Part shown: one piece after another, positions 16,681-25,333 of the stretch
How the letters are laid out: each line of letters begins with the position of its first letter
How positions within the stretch are numbered: position 1 is the stretch's first letter
Assembly (NCBI GenBank): GCA_013215825.1
Contig: JABSQN010000001.1
Location: 186,001 to 250,000 of the forward strand
Direction: 5' to 3'
DNA length: 64,000 nt
Origin: Piscirickettsiaceae bacterium
GTDB lineage: Bacteria; Pseudomonadota; Gammaproteobacteria; Nitrosococcales; Methylophagaceae
The notes under the pieces: generated by a model
What the model was told of the DNA's origin: nothing
Database searches by the model: none
Seen by the model: only the letters and a program-made list of their open reading frames with translations
Position numbers and translations under genes: made by a program

Positions 16681-17424
16681 ATGAAAGATGAACAATTATT
16701 ACGCTATAGCCGCCAAATAGTATTGCCTCAAATAGATATTAAAGGTCAGCAGAGCTTGCTTGATAGTCATGTGGTCATTATTGGCGTAGGTGGATTGGGT
16801 TCGCCTGTTGCGATGTATTTGGCTGCAGCGGGTGTGGGGCATTTAACGCTGGTGGATGATGATGAGGTGGAGTTATCGAATCTGCAACGTCAAATTGTGC
16901 ATAGTGAAAATAATGTTGGCAAGCTTAAAGTAGAGTCAGCAAAAGAGCGATTACAGTCATTAAATAGTGAATGCCAAATTGATACTAAATCGGAAAGGTT
17001 GACTGGCGATGCCTTGAATCAAGCTGTTGCATTGGCTGATGTAGTGGTTGATTGCAGTGATAACTTTGCTACGCGATTCTTATTAAATAAGGTGACGCAA
17101 GCATTAAAAACGCCATTAGTTTCGGCGGCGGCTATTCGGATGGAAGGTCAAATTACAGTTTATGATGCTCGTCGGACGGGTAGTGCCTGTTATCGTTGTG
17201 TGTATGAGGATAGTGGTGAGTTGCAAGAAACCTGTTCTGAAACAGGTGTATTATCACCATTACTCGGAATAATGGGCAGTATGCAGGCGGTTGAAACGGT
17301 AAAGTTATTGACGGGGATTGGTGAAACATTGGCCGGACGGTTAATGATTTTAGATGCGTTATCAATGTCATGGCAGGAAATTAGATTACGACAAGATCCT
17401 GCTTGTCCGGTATGTAATCCTTAA
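16681..17424 (+). CDS. moeB: HesA/MoeB/ThiF-family adenylyltransferase
   Basis: 247 residues. E1-like enzyme that adenylates the C-terminal Gly-Gly of a small sulfur carrier (MoaD for MoeB, ThiS for ThiF). Seen: RYSRQIVLPQIDIKGQQSLL, the ATP site VVIIGVGGLGSPVAMYLA near 30-47, and the DDDEVELSNLQRQIVH adenylation segment. DCSDNFATRFLLN is near 125-137, and the two zinc CxxC pairs are CYRC and CPVC. Length fits both. Neither moaD/moaE nor thiS/thiG is adjacent, so MoeB is preferred only on overall similarity. pmbA follows after 27 bp. Confidence 0.8.
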   Translation: MKDEQLLRYSRQIVLPQIDIKGQQSLLDSHVVIIGVGGLGSPVAMYLAAAGVGHLTLVDDDEVELSNLQRQIVHSENNVGKLKVESAKERLQSLNSECQIDTKSERLTGDALNQAVALADVVVDCSDNFATRFLLNKVTQALKTPLVSAAAIRMEGQITVYDARRTGSACYRCVYEDSGELQETCSETGVLSPLLGIMGSMQAVETVKLLTGIGETLAGRLMILDALSMSWQEIRLRQDPACPVCNP

Positions 17425-17451
17425 ATAAAAGCAGAGCTAAAAGAGAGTCAA

Positions 17452-18768
17452 ATGAACAATTCAACATTAGAACAAGCCGCTGAAATTGCATTACAACAAG
17501 CAAAGTTACAAGGTGCAACTGCCGCCGAAGTGGGCGTAAGCCATAGTACTGGTTTATCAGTGACTGTACGGCAAGGCGAAGTCGAAACCTTAGAACATAA
17601 TAATGATAAAGGCTTAGGGATTACCGTTTATTTTGGGCAAAGTAAGGCGTCAGCAAGTACATCAGATTTAACAGCAGAAGCCATTGCAGATGCGGTTACG
17701 GCGGCAAGCGGCATTGCGAAACATACGCAAGAAGATAAATATTCTGGTTTGGCTGATGCCGACTTGATGGCAACCGAGTTTCCAGACTTATCCATGTACC
17801 ACACGTGGGATATTGATGTTGAGCGCGCTATTTCATTAGCGACCGAGTGTGAGCAGGCTGGTTTTGATGTTGATCAATTGATCACTAATTCAGAAGGTGC
17901 AACAGTATCAAGTCACCAAGGTGGACGTGTATATGCCAATTCACATGGCTTTGTCGGTAGCACGAGAAGCACCCGCCACAGCGTGTCATGTACTTTAATT
18001 GCCGATGATGACAGTGGAATGCAACGTGATTATTGGTATGACGTGAAGCGTGATGCTCAAGACTTAGAAAGTGCATTAAAAATTGGGCAACGTGCAGCAC
18101 AAAACACATTAAAACGACTTAATGCTAGAACGGTAAAAACAGGCTCATACCCCGTTATCTTTTCGGCTGATATTGCGCCCTCATTTTTCGGGCAATTAAT
18201 TGGTGCAATAAGTGGCGGTGCTTTGTATCGGAAATCATCGTTTTTACTGGATCATTTAGGCAAGAAAATTTTCCCTGATTTCATTCATATTCACGAGCAA
18301 CCTTATTTGTTAAAGGCATTGGGAAGTTCTTCTTTTGATGGCGAAGGGGTGACAACTAAGGCACGTGATATTGTCTGTGACGGCGTCTTGCAAGGCTATG
18401 TGTTGAGTAGTTATTCCGCGCGTAAATTAAGCATGACCACAACGGCTAATTCCGGTGGTGTTCATAATTTAACCATTGATAGCGGTGATTTAGATTTGGC
18501 AGGACTATTGAGTGAAATGGGTACGGGTATTTTAGTCACCGAAACCATGGGTATGGGTATTAATATTGTGACGGGTGATTATTCACAAGGTGCAGCTGGT
18601 TTTTGGGTAGAAAATGGTGAGATTCAATATCCAATCGATGAATTTACCATTGCCAGTAATTTACGGGATATGTTTATGGGTATTCAAGCCGTGGGCAACG
18701 ATATGGAGGTCCGAGGCAGTACGCGAACAGGATCTGTTTGGATTGATAAAATGATGGTAGCTAGTTAA
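17452..18768 (+). CDS. pmbA: TldE/PmbA modulator of the TldD/TldE protease
   Basis: 438 residues; GAGAG precedes the ATG. PmbA (TldE) is the non-catalytic partner of the zinc protease TldD, in a complex that degrades flexible peptides and matures peptide antibiotics. Seen: VRQGEVETLEHNNDKGLGITVYFG near residue 35-60 and the C-terminal block TTANSGGVHNLTIDSGD with GTGILVTETMGMGINIVTGDYSQGAAGFWVENG. The HExxxH metal motif of TldD is absent, as expected for TldE. tldD is not in the window. Confidence 0.92.
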   Translation: MNNSTLEQAAEIALQQAKLQGATAAEVGVSHSTGLSVTVRQGEVETLEHNNDKGLGITVYFGQSKASASTSDLTAEAIADAVTAASGIAKHTQEDKYSGLADADLMATEFPDLSMYHTWDIDVERAISLATECEQAGFDVDQLITNSEGATVSSHQGGRVYANSHGFVGSTRSTRHSVSCTLIADDDSGMQRDYWYDVKRDAQDLESALKIGQRAAQNTLKRLNARTVKTGSYPVIFSADIAPSFFGQLIGAISGGALYRKSSFLLDHLGKKIFPDFIHIHEQPYLLKALGSSSFDGEGVTTKARDIVCDGVLQGYVLSSYSARKLSMTTTANSGGVHNLTIDSGDLDLAGLLSEMGTGILVTETMGMGINIVTGDYSQGAAGFWVENGEIQYPIDEFTIASNLRDMFMGIQAVGNDMEVRGSTRTGSVWIDKMMVAS

Positions 18769-18790
18769 ATTAAACGTTAAACAAGCGCCT

Positions 18791-21007
18791 CTAGTGTTCA
18801 GGCGGGTTACGGTAAGCAGCGCTAATAATATCGGTAATATCCGTTAATTCACCGATGGCAAAAAGGCGATGTAATACATCTCGTATTTGTTTTATTTTAT
18901 GTGGACTATGAGAACGCAGTTCCGATAAACGTTGCTTAAGATCGCCTTGTTGCTCCAAGAAATTGGAGGGTATCGGAGTGATCGTGCCGTGGAAGAAATA
19001 ATGAGTTTCATGGTTTAAAGCACGATTGATGAAAACAGATTTTTTTCGATCTGTGGGCAAATCGTAGTCGGTCATTATTTGCCACTGCCCCGATGATTCA
19101 AGATAGCTATACAGTCCAAAATAAATCGCTTGTTCATTTCTAGCAGATTTTAATACGCTATAAAGTGGCATTATCAATGCTTGCATAGCTTGCCATAAAC
19201 CGGGGAGTTGTTTGGCGTGATTATTCTTAGAGCTTGCAACCGCTTGTAAAATACGTATGTTATCTTTGTCAGTTGCTAGATAAAAAGGAATAGAGCTTAA
19301 TTTTTTTCCAAGAATATGAGTAAATATTTTTGTTTCTTGAACAATAGAAATATCATCTGTATTTGTCGCTAATTGCTCTTTGTGACGAGCAATTTTTGAA
19401 GAAAAGAAGTGATTAATGCTTTCAGCACAGGCAGGGAGATTACGCTCTAAACCAAGCTGTGATGAGCCATTCCAGAACTGTACATTTTTAATAATATAAG
19501 GAACAGCATTAAGTTTCACTTTATTAGTTTGACTTTGCCAGCGTTCAAAATTGACGGTTACTTGTGTACCTACCTTTAGAGCGACATCGCCCGTTAAGTT
19601 TAATGACATACCGGTTTCAGACACGTCGTGACTAGTTAAATTAAGGCTCTCTTGCTGCAAATCTAAAACAACCTTAGTTTTGATAATGAAACGCTGGTTT
19701 TTACGCTCTATATAATGCCGTAAAGCGCTTGGTTCAGGCATTGTTCCTGCCCATGGAGTAGGACGGTTTCTGGTTAAAGACTCTAATGTGACAGTATTAT
19801 GTGTAGGCAATGATTTGCAACTAGCGGTAATATCAACAAGGCTGACTAAGTGTGAGATGGCGTGTAATCGCTCAATGAGTGCGGATGCGTAATCGCTGTC
19901 ACTCTCAGAAATTTGATGTAATTCCGGCTTAAAATCATCCAAGCGAATAGTTGTTTCTTGTGATCTCATTAACAAAATGTACGTTTTTTGTTGTTGTGCA
20001 TGCCAGCCTAATGCCAAAGTAATAAGTTGAGGCTTATTACGAGGTATAGCAATACTTTTAGGCATGTCATTTTGCGTGTAAATGAAAATAAGGTAATCAG
20101 ATTGCTGTTCCAATATTTGCTGCAACGGTAATAATGAAAAATCAAATTCATAATTCGTTAACTGCAAAGGCATTAAGGCGAAATTTGCCAAGGGCATAGT
20201 ATGAAATGCCTTTATGGTACAGGCAGAATGAGCATCTTTACCGAGCCAAAATAAGGGCGAGTGCAAGGTGGCAATAAAAGCACGTAAATAATAATGGCTA
20301 GTCAGATTATATAGTTCATTATCAATATCAATATGCTCAGGCGTATTACGTTCTTGAGTCCACTGGTCTAGCCATGAGCTAACGGCTTTATCTTCGGTAC
20401 GATCCCGCACTAAAATGGCATAAGTTCGTTGCTCATCATGTTCAATAGAGAGTATTTTGTAATCTACTTTTGTTAATAATGATGGCTGTGAAGTTGTGGT
20501 TAATTCTGAGAAGTTTACCGTAACAGAACTCCCTTTTTCTAAGGTAAACGTACGTTTGGATGCGATACGTATTGCGCTAGTTGTAATGTTGATAGTCGTG
20601 GCATGATAAAGCACATCGTCAATACGGATTTCGATTGCTGTTGCATAAAGTATACGAGGCTCTTTACGGTGTATCAGTGAATCAAAGTTAATGAATTGTG
20701 CATTATCTTTGTCACAAGCCAAAATCGGTTTGATTTCTTTCTTGGTATTATTTACTTCTAATGACTTAAGTGCTTTTAATAAAACTTCATTAACGCCTAC
20801 GGTATATCGACCGTTAAAACGATCCAGTAATTGCTTGGCTAATAAATAAGCACGATCATCTAAATAATGGGTGAAGCCACCAAAGGCATAAGATTGGCAT
20901 TCACCCGCAACTTTTCCTCGTAAGTCGATAGTAAGCTTACATGGCTTATTAAGACGCTGACGTTCAAGTTGTTGTAAAAACGCTTTATTTTTAGGGCTCT
21001 CTGCCAT
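18791..21007 (-). CDS. Large PilZ-domain protein (probable c-di-GMP receptor)
   Basis: 738 residues, no membrane segment. A PilZ-like region near 105-205 starts RKEPRILYATAIEIRIDD, and a better one near 430-520 has DVSETGMSLNLTGDVALKVG and VQFWNGSSQLGLER, the D/NxSxxG-type signature. The RxxxR half of the binding site is weak (RKNQRFIIKTKVVLDL just before the second domain). The rest is unrecognised alpha/beta sequence. It is predicted to be cytoplasmic and to respond to c-di-GMP. A GGDEF-EAL protein and surface/adhesion genes also occur in the window, but no direct link is shown. It lies 17 bp after bolA on the same strand. Confidence 0.7.
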   Translation of the reverse strand: MAESPKNKAFLQQLERQRLNKPCKLTIDLRGKVAGECQSYAFGGFTHYLDDRAYLLAKQLLDRFNGRYTVGVNEVLLKALKSLEVNNTKKEIKPILACDKDNAQFINFDSLIHRKEPRILYATAIEIRIDDVLYHATTINITTSAIRIASKRTFTLEKGSSVTVNFSELTTTSQPSLLTKVDYKILSIEHDEQRTYAILVRDRTEDKAVSSWLDQWTQERNTPEHIDIDNELYNLTSHYYLRAFIATLHSPLFWLGKDAHSACTIKAFHTMPLANFALMPLQLTNYEFDFSLLPLQQILEQQSDYLIFIYTQNDMPKSIAIPRNKPQLITLALGWHAQQQKTYILLMRSQETTIRLDDFKPELHQISESDSDYASALIERLHAISHLVSLVDITASCKSLPTHNTVTLESLTRNRPTPWAGTMPEPSALRHYIERKNQRFIIKTKVVLDLQQESLNLTSHDVSETGMSLNLTGDVALKVGTQVTVNFERWQSQTNKVKLNAVPYIIKNVQFWNGSSQLGLERNLPACAESINHFFSSKIARHKEQLATNTDDISIVQETKIFTHILGKKLSSIPFYLATDKDNIRILQAVASSKNNHAKQLPGLWQAMQALIMPLYSVLKSARNEQAIYFGLYSYLESSGQWQIMTDYDLPTDRKKSVFINRALNHETHYFFHGTITPIPSNFLEQQGDLKQRLSELRSHSPHKIKQIRDVLHRLFAIGELTDITDIISAAYRNPPEH

Positions 21008-21024
21008 TAATACGTAATCTTATT

Positions 21025-21291
21025 TTATTTGCTTTCATCCAATGTTCTAGCGCGAATGCTTAATGCATGAATATCCGTATTCATTAATGATTTAGCCGCC
21101 TCGTAAACCAGACGATGACGTTTAATAAGGGCTAAGCCAGAAAACTGCTCACTGACAATGGTGACGGTGTAATGGCCACCACCGGTATTGCCGGCATGCC
21201 CTGCGTGAAGCGCGCTATCATCTTGAATATCTAAATAGCTAGGTTCTAAGGCATTCAACGCCTGTTTTAGCCTACTTAACGTATCGGTCAT
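21025..21291 (-). CDS. BolA-family protein
   Basis: 88 residues. BolA-like class II KH fold; family members pair with monothiol glutaredoxins to handle Fe-S clusters, and some bind DNA. Seen: [29 protein letters not shown], then a [29 protein letters not shown] core containing the conserved His and the F..L..V.RHR..Y helix, and [12 protein letters not shown] at the end. The ATG overlaps the yciI stop (ATGA), so bolA, yciI and yciB form one operon. Confidence 0.88.
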   Translation of the reverse strand: MTDTLSRLKQALNALEPSYLDIQDDSALHAGHAGNTGGGHYTVTIVSEQFSGLALIKRHRLVYEAAKSLMNTDIHALSIRARTLDESK

Positions 21292-21587
21292 GGCAGGACT
21301 TTCTTGAATGGTTTTACTGTTACTTTGGCATACACACCCGCAGTAATATAAGGATCAGCATTCGCCCATGCTTGCGCTTGTCCTAAATCAGCGAACTCAG
21401 CCACAACCAAGCTACCGGTAAAACCAGCGTCACCAGGATCAACATTATCAATGGCAGGATGTGGGCCTGCCAAGATTAAACGTCCCTGCTGTTGTAAGTC
21501 ATTTAAGCGTTCAATATGTGCCGGTCTCGCTTCTAAGCGTCGACTTAAACTATCGGCAATATCTTCACTAATAATCGCGTATAGCAT
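21288..21587 (-). CDS. yciI: YciI-family protein
   Basis: 99 residues, ferredoxin-like YciI/YCII fold. Seen: [31 protein letters not shown], with the conserved RPAH motif, [13 protein letters not shown], and [22 protein letters not shown], whose Asp-Pro is conserved. The family's catalytic His-Asp pair is present. The biochemical role is not settled. It lies 2 bp behind yciB and overlaps bolA, which is the common gammaproteobacterial arrangement. Confidence 0.9.
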   Translation of the reverse strand: MLYAIISEDIADSLSRRLEARPAHIERLNDLQQQGRLILAGPHPAIDNVDPGDAGFTGSLVVAEFADLGQAQAWANADPYITAGVYAKVTVKPFKKVLP

Positions 21588-21589
21588 GA

Positions 21590-22180
21590 TTAGGCCTCAT
21601 CTTTTTTAGGAACTTCAACTGCATGCTGGGCAAGGTAAATAGACTGTCCAATAATAAAGACAATGGTAAGACCCAATAAACCGAATAGTTTAAAGTTAAC
21701 CCAAGTGGCTTCTTCAAAATTAAAGGCAACATAAAGGTTAGCAAGGCCGGAGCCGATAAAGAATAAAATCCAAGCAATATTAAGTTTGAACCAAATGGCC
21801 GCAGGCATTTGAATATGCTCAGCCATCATGCGCTCTAAGAGTGATTTTTTAGTGAATGCCATTGAGATGAAGAAGGCAAAAGCAAACAGCCAATTGACCG
21901 CAGTCGGCTTCCATTTAATGAAGTCAGGGTTTTGTAACCAAAGCGTAGCGCCACCAAGAATCAGCACCAATACCAAGGTGATTAAGTGAGATTTTTCGAC
22001 TTTTCTTGTTAACAACCAATTGATGGTAACTTGCAATATTGACGCGATAATCATTACTGCCGTGGCAACATAGATACCTTTAATATCGTATTCCTGTCCA
22101 TCCCAATGATAGATGCCACCACCAAATTTATAGGCGACAAAGAAAAGGGCAATCGGTAAAAAATCAAAAAATAGTTTCAT
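21590..22180 (-). CDS. yciB: Inner-membrane septation-type protein YciB
   Basis: 196 residues with five to six membrane helices: [54 protein letters not shown], and [37 protein letters not shown] and [25 protein letters not shown] are family signatures. YciB (intracellular septation protein A) is linked to cell-envelope synthesis and division. It is divergent from rnm, with 43 bp between starts, so their promoters overlap. Confidence 0.93.
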   Translation of the reverse strand: MKLFFDFLPIALFFVAYKFGGGIYHWDGQEYDIKGIYVATAVMIIASILQVTINWLLTRKVEKSHLITLVLVLILGGATLWLQNPDFIKWKPTAVNWLFAFAFFISMAFTKKSLLERMMAEHIQMPAAIWFKLNIAWILFFIGSGLANLYVAFNFEEATWVNFKLFGLLGLTIVFIIGQSIYLAQHAVEVPKKDEA

Positions 22181-22223
22181 AAAATGTCTTCATTTAAAAT
22201 ATCATCAACCATTTTAACGTAAA

Positions 22224-23060
22224 ATGAAGACTATGACTTGTTATGACCTACATTCTCATTCAACCGCATCCGATGGTTCACTCTCACCCAGTGACTTGGT
22301 CGCTCGTGCGATTGAAAAAAATGTGGATGTATTAGCCCTAACGGATCATGATGGTACCGAGGGCATTATTGAGGCCAGACAAGCGGCACAGGGCTCAAAT
22401 TTACGCCTTATCTCAGGTGTGGAGATTTCAGTAACGTGGGGCGGCACAACCATACATATTGTCGGATTAGATATTGATATCGAAAATCAGACTTTACAGC
22501 AAGGCTTACAAGCGATGCGCCATTATCGTATTGGGCGAGCAGAAGAAATAGCCAAGCGTTTAGATAAAGCGGGAATTTCAGGTGCGCTCGACGGTGCAAG
22601 AAAATATGCTTCTGACATTATGTTGGGGCGAGTACATTTTGCTAAGTTTCTCGTTGAACATGATTACGCCAAAAATATTAATGATGTTTTTAAGCGCTAT
22701 TTAGTACGTAATAAACCCGGTTACGTGCCAGGTGAATGGGCAAGTTTGGGCGATGCTGTCAATTGGATAACAGCCGCTGGTGGATACGCTGTGATCGCGC
22801 ATCCGGCACGTTATAAAATAACAGCGACGAAATTACGTCGATTGATCAGTGACTTTAAAGATGCTGGCGGCGTGGGTTTTGAAGTGGTATCGGGGCGGCA
22901 ACATCCCGAAGAAATAAAAACAATGGCAACATTAGCCAATAAGTTTGAGTTGTTCGCATCACGCGGTTCAGATTTTCATAGCCCAGATAATACCTGGATA
23001 GAGTTAGGCCACCTGCCACCACTGCCGCAAAGTTGCATGCCTATTTGGTCTGAATTTTAA
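22224..23060 (+). CDS. rnm: PHP-domain 5'-3' exoribonuclease (RNase AM)
   Basis: 278 residues, PHP phosphoesterase fold. Metal ligands are visible in YDLHSHSTASDGSLSP (His-x-His), LALTDHDGTEGI, GVEISVTWGGTTIHIVGL, AVIAHPARY and GSDFHSPD. RNase AM (YciV/TrpH) matures the 5' ends of rRNAs and degrades short RNAs. The neighbouring yciB, yciI and yciO genes fit its usual setting. Starts at 22224 and 22233 are both possible; neither has a strong ribosome-binding site. Confidence 0.88.
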   Translation: MKTMTCYDLHSHSTASDGSLSPSDLVARAIEKNVDVLALTDHDGTEGIIEARQAAQGSNLRLISGVEISVTWGGTTIHIVGLDIDIENQTLQQGLQAMRHYRIGRAEEIAKRLDKAGISGALDGARKYASDIMLGRVHFAKFLVEHDYAKNINDVFKRYLVRNKPGYVPGEWASLGDAVNWITAAGGYAVIAHPARYKITATKLRRLISDFKDAGGVGFEVVSGRQHPEEIKTMATLANKFELFASRGSDFHSPDNTWIELGHLPPLPQSCMPIWSEF

Positions 23061-23063
23061 AAA

Positions 23064-23084
23064 GGGCAGACAAAAATCCTGCCC
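23064..23084. terminator. Bidirectional terminator between rnm and the minus-strand secreted protein
   Basis: GGGCAG (23064-23069) and CTGCCC (23079-23084) form a stem with a 9-nt loop, flanked by A-rich sequence on the left and CTTTAT on the right. It lies between two converging genes. Confidence 0.75.
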
Positions 23085-23092
23085 CTTTATAA

Positions 23093-23401
23093 TTAACGCC
23101 AGTAATTATTAGCAATCGCAATAATGGCAAATTCTTGGTTCACTAATTCAACCGCGCGCATAAGCATCATTGGATCGTCTGCATAAATATCTCTAACGGC
23201 ATGCTTTACTTTGCCATCACGTTGAATGGTTCCCACTGTTTTTCTTACTATAAGAATGGCAAGTTGGTGGCCTTCAAGTGGTGTTGCAGTGATAAGGCTT
23301 GGCATATAGTCGGCAGATTTCTTTTTATGGTCGTCCGCCATGCTCACACCTGAAAATGACATGACGGCAATAATGATAAGTGATGATAGTAATTTATTCA
23401 T
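23093..23401 (-). CDS. Small secreted hypothetical protein
   Basis: 102 residues with a clear signal peptide, MNKLLSSLIIIAVMSFSGVSMA, and a probable cleavage after SMA. The mature part is about 80 residues with no Cys and no motif that I recognise. Divergent from the OhrR-like regulator, with 111 bp between them holding a palindrome. It could therefore be controlled by that regulator, which is inference only. Confidence 0.55.
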   Translation of the reverse strand: MNKLLSSLIIIAVMSFSGVSMADDHKKKSADYMPSLITATPLEGHQLAILIVRKTVGTIQRDGKVKHAVRDIYADDPMMLMRAVELVNQEFAIIAIANNYWR

Positions 23402-23442
23402 AGTTAGAATCCTCTCAAATTTAGTTATTAATTAATTCGCCA

Positions 23443-23455
23443 GCAAACTGTTTGC
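23443..23455. promoter_or_regulatory. Palindromic operator candidate near the OhrR-like gene promoter
   Basis: GCAAAC-T-GTTTGC is perfectly symmetrical. A second half-like TTGTTTGC follows at 23463-23470, and a consensus -10 box TATAAT lies at 23478-23483. The palindrome therefore covers the -35 position, which suits autorepression by the MarR-type protein encoded at 23513. Confidence 0.5.
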
Positions 23456-23512
23456 AGGCTAATTGTTTGCTTTAATGTATAATTTGTCAAATACAGTTTC
23501 CAAGGAGTCCTA

Positions 23513-23935
23513 ATGGGACCATTACTTCAGCAACAAGTTTGTTATGCACTTTACTCCACGTCGGGAGTAATCACGCAGGCATATCGCTCATTGCTTGAGC
23601 CGCTGACGCTCACCTATCCGCAATTTGTGGTGATGATGGCACTGTGGCAAAAAGATAAAGTATCCGTAACAGAATTGGCACAAACCGTGGGTTTAAGTAA
23701 GCCGACAATGACACCATTATTAAAGCGATTGGAATCGCTGGCTTACATTACGCGCGAATTTGAACCCGGTGATGAGCGCCAAAAAAGAATTACGGTCACC
23801 GAGCAAGGTCGCTCATTTGAAGCTGATGCAAATAATGTAGCATCCCAAGCATTGTGTGCTACAGGATTAAGCGGTGACGAAGCCGAACAATTAATCGCCC
23901 TATGTCAGAAAATAAAAAACAATCTATTCAGTTAA
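23513..23935 (+). CDS. MarR/OhrR-type redox-sensing transcriptional regulator
   Basis: 140 residues, winged-helix MarR fold. The N-terminal segment QQQVCYALYSTSGVITQAYRSLLEPLTLTYPQFVVMMAL matches OhrR, whose single reactive Cys near the N-terminus (here C10) is oxidised by organic hydroperoxides. The wing helix VSVTELAQTVGLSKPTMTPLLKRLE binds DNA. A strong AAGGAG lies five bases before ATG. Unlike typical cases, no ohr peroxidase gene is adjacent; the next gene is yciO. Its target may be itself and the divergent secreted protein. Confidence 0.8.
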   Translation: MGPLLQQQVCYALYSTSGVITQAYRSLLEPLTLTYPQFVVMMALWQKDKVSVTELAQTVGLSKPTMTPLLKRLESLAYITREFEPGDERQKRITVTEQGRSFEADANNVASQALCATGLSGDEAEQLIALCQKIKNNLFS

Positions 23936-23960
23936 ACAGTTATTAAATACAAGGTCTTCC

Positions 23961-24587
23961 ATGAGTCAGTTTTTTCGCATTCACCCTGAAAACCCACAAA
24001 AACGCTTAATCGCACAAGCCTGCGATATTATTCGTAAAGGAGGCTTAGTTGTTTATCCAACAGATTCCGGTTATGCCTTTGGTTGCCATATTGGTGATAA
24101 ATCTGCCATGGATAAAATTCGTCGTATTCGTGATTTAGATGATGATCATAACTTTACTTTAGTGTGTCGTGATTTATCAGAACTCTCTACTTATGCCAAA
24201 GTAAACAACAGTGTGTATCGTGTGATTAAAGCGCATACGCCGGGTGCATATACTTTTGTTTTACCGGCTACTAAGGAAGTACCCCGTCGCTTACAGCATG
24301 CCAAACGTAAAACAATCGGCTTACGAATTCCGGATAATAATATTGCCTTAGATTTATTAGAAGAGCTTAACGAGCCCTTAATGAGTTCAACATTAATCAT
24401 GCCTGATGATGACTTGCCAATGACGGATGCCGAAGATATTGTTGATCGTCTTGGCAAGCAAGTTGATCTTGTTATTGATGGCGGATTTTGTGGTTCAGAG
24501 CCAACGACGGTAATTGAATTTATTGATGATATGCCCGAAGTTATGCGGGTTGGAAAGGGCGACCCTTCTCATTTTGAAGATGAATAG
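23961..24587 (+). CDS. yciO: YciO/Sua5-family threonylcarbamoyladenylate synthase-like protein
   Basis: 208 residues, one YrdC-like domain that binds ATP and RNA. Seen: RKGGLVVYPTDSGYAFGCHIGDKSAMDKI, HNFTLVCRDLSELSTYAKVN, PGAYTFVLPATKEVPRRL and KTIGLRIPDN. YrdC/TsaC proteins make threonylcarbamoyl-AMP for t6A tRNA; YciO proteins are the closely related group with weaker activity. The short length and lack of the Sua5 domain favour YciO. It follows the regulator gene by 25 bp. Confidence 0.88.
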   Translation: MSQFFRIHPENPQKRLIAQACDIIRKGGLVVYPTDSGYAFGCHIGDKSAMDKIRRIRDLDDDHNFTLVCRDLSELSTYAKVNNSVYRVIKAHTPGAYTFVLPATKEVPRRLQHAKRKTIGLRIPDNNIALDLLEELNEPLMSSTLIMPDDDLPMTDAEDIVDRLGKQVDLVIDGGFCGSEPTTVIEFIDDMPEVMRVGKGDPSHFEDE

Positions 24588-24626
24588 TCCTAAATTATTT
24601 GAAGATGCAGTTTAATTTAAAAGTCA

Positions 24627-24650
24627 GTCATCCCCGTGGATATGGCTATC
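24627..24650. repeat. Half copy of the GTCAT-ended palindromic family
   Basis: GTCATCCCCGTGGATATGG resembles one arm of the elements at 38759 and 62110, but no matching inverted arm follows before the plsC start at 24652. It occupies the place where the plsC ribosome-binding site would be. Confidence 0.4.
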
Positions 24651-24651
24651 T

Positions 24652-25323
24652 ATGATGTGGTTAAGTATTAGTGTCATTATTGTCACTGCTTTTTTAGGCT
24701 TAATTTACATCGGTCAAAAATCAGCAAAAGCTGATTGGGGCGGCTTTGCCATTAATACCATTGATGGCTTAGGACGGTTATTAGTCAAATATCTGCATCG
24801 TTTACCCGATACTGATATTAAGCTACCAGAAACAGGTGCTGCCATTGTTGTTGCTAACCATGTATCAGGGCTTGACCCCTTTATTTTAATTAGCGCCTGC
24901 CGACGACCATTACGGTTTTTAGTTGCGAGAGAACAATATGAACGCCCAATCTTACGCTGGCTGTTCAAAGCATCTGGTTGCATCCCAGTTGATCGTTTTG
25001 GTAAACCAGAATTAGCACTACGCCAAGCATTGCGAGCATTAGAGAAAGGCGAAGTATTAGCCATATTCCCTCATGGCAGCATTCATTTAGATTCCGACCC
25101 TCCGAAGAAATTGAAAGGGGGTGTTGCACGGCTATCAGCATGGACACAAACCGCTATATTCCCCGTTCGCATTGATGGCGTAGGCTGTGAAGGACAAGAA
25201 ATACTTGCTCCATTTATTCCAAGTCATATCGAATTAACACTGGGTGATAAAATACACTGTGAGCAAAATGAGTTTGCTCAATGTTTAGCCGAAATTTCAA
25301 AAGTGATTGAAATAACTTCTTAA
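24652..25323 (+). CDS. 1-acyl-sn-glycerol-3-phosphate acyltransferase family protein
   Basis: 223 residues, PlsC/LPLAT fold. N-terminal membrane helix MMWLSISVIIVTAFLGLIYIG, then block I VVANHVSGLDPF with the catalytic H-x4-D near residue 65. Block II region is KASGCIPVDR, and block III is AIFPHGSIHLDSD, where the usual EGTR-like motif is PHGS. It transfers an acyl chain to lysophosphatidic acid or another acceptor at the inner membrane. The altered block III leaves the acceptor uncertain. It converges with the AlbA_2 gene, stops 10 bp apart. Confidence 0.82.
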   Translation: MMWLSISVIIVTAFLGLIYIGQKSAKADWGGFAINTIDGLGRLLVKYLHRLPDTDIKLPETGAAIVVANHVSGLDPFILISACRRPLRFLVAREQYERPILRWLFKASGCIPVDRFGKPELALRQALRALEKGEVLAIFPHGSIHLDSDPPKKLKGGVARLSAWTQTAIFPVRIDGVGCEGQEILAPFIPSHIELTLGDKIHCEQNEFAQCLAEISKVIEITS

Positions 25324-25333
25324 ATTACATTGA

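Noticed and set aside
23513-23935. Classical ohrR-ohr peroxide-resistance pair
   Set aside because: No ohr gene is adjacent on either side; the following gene is yciO.
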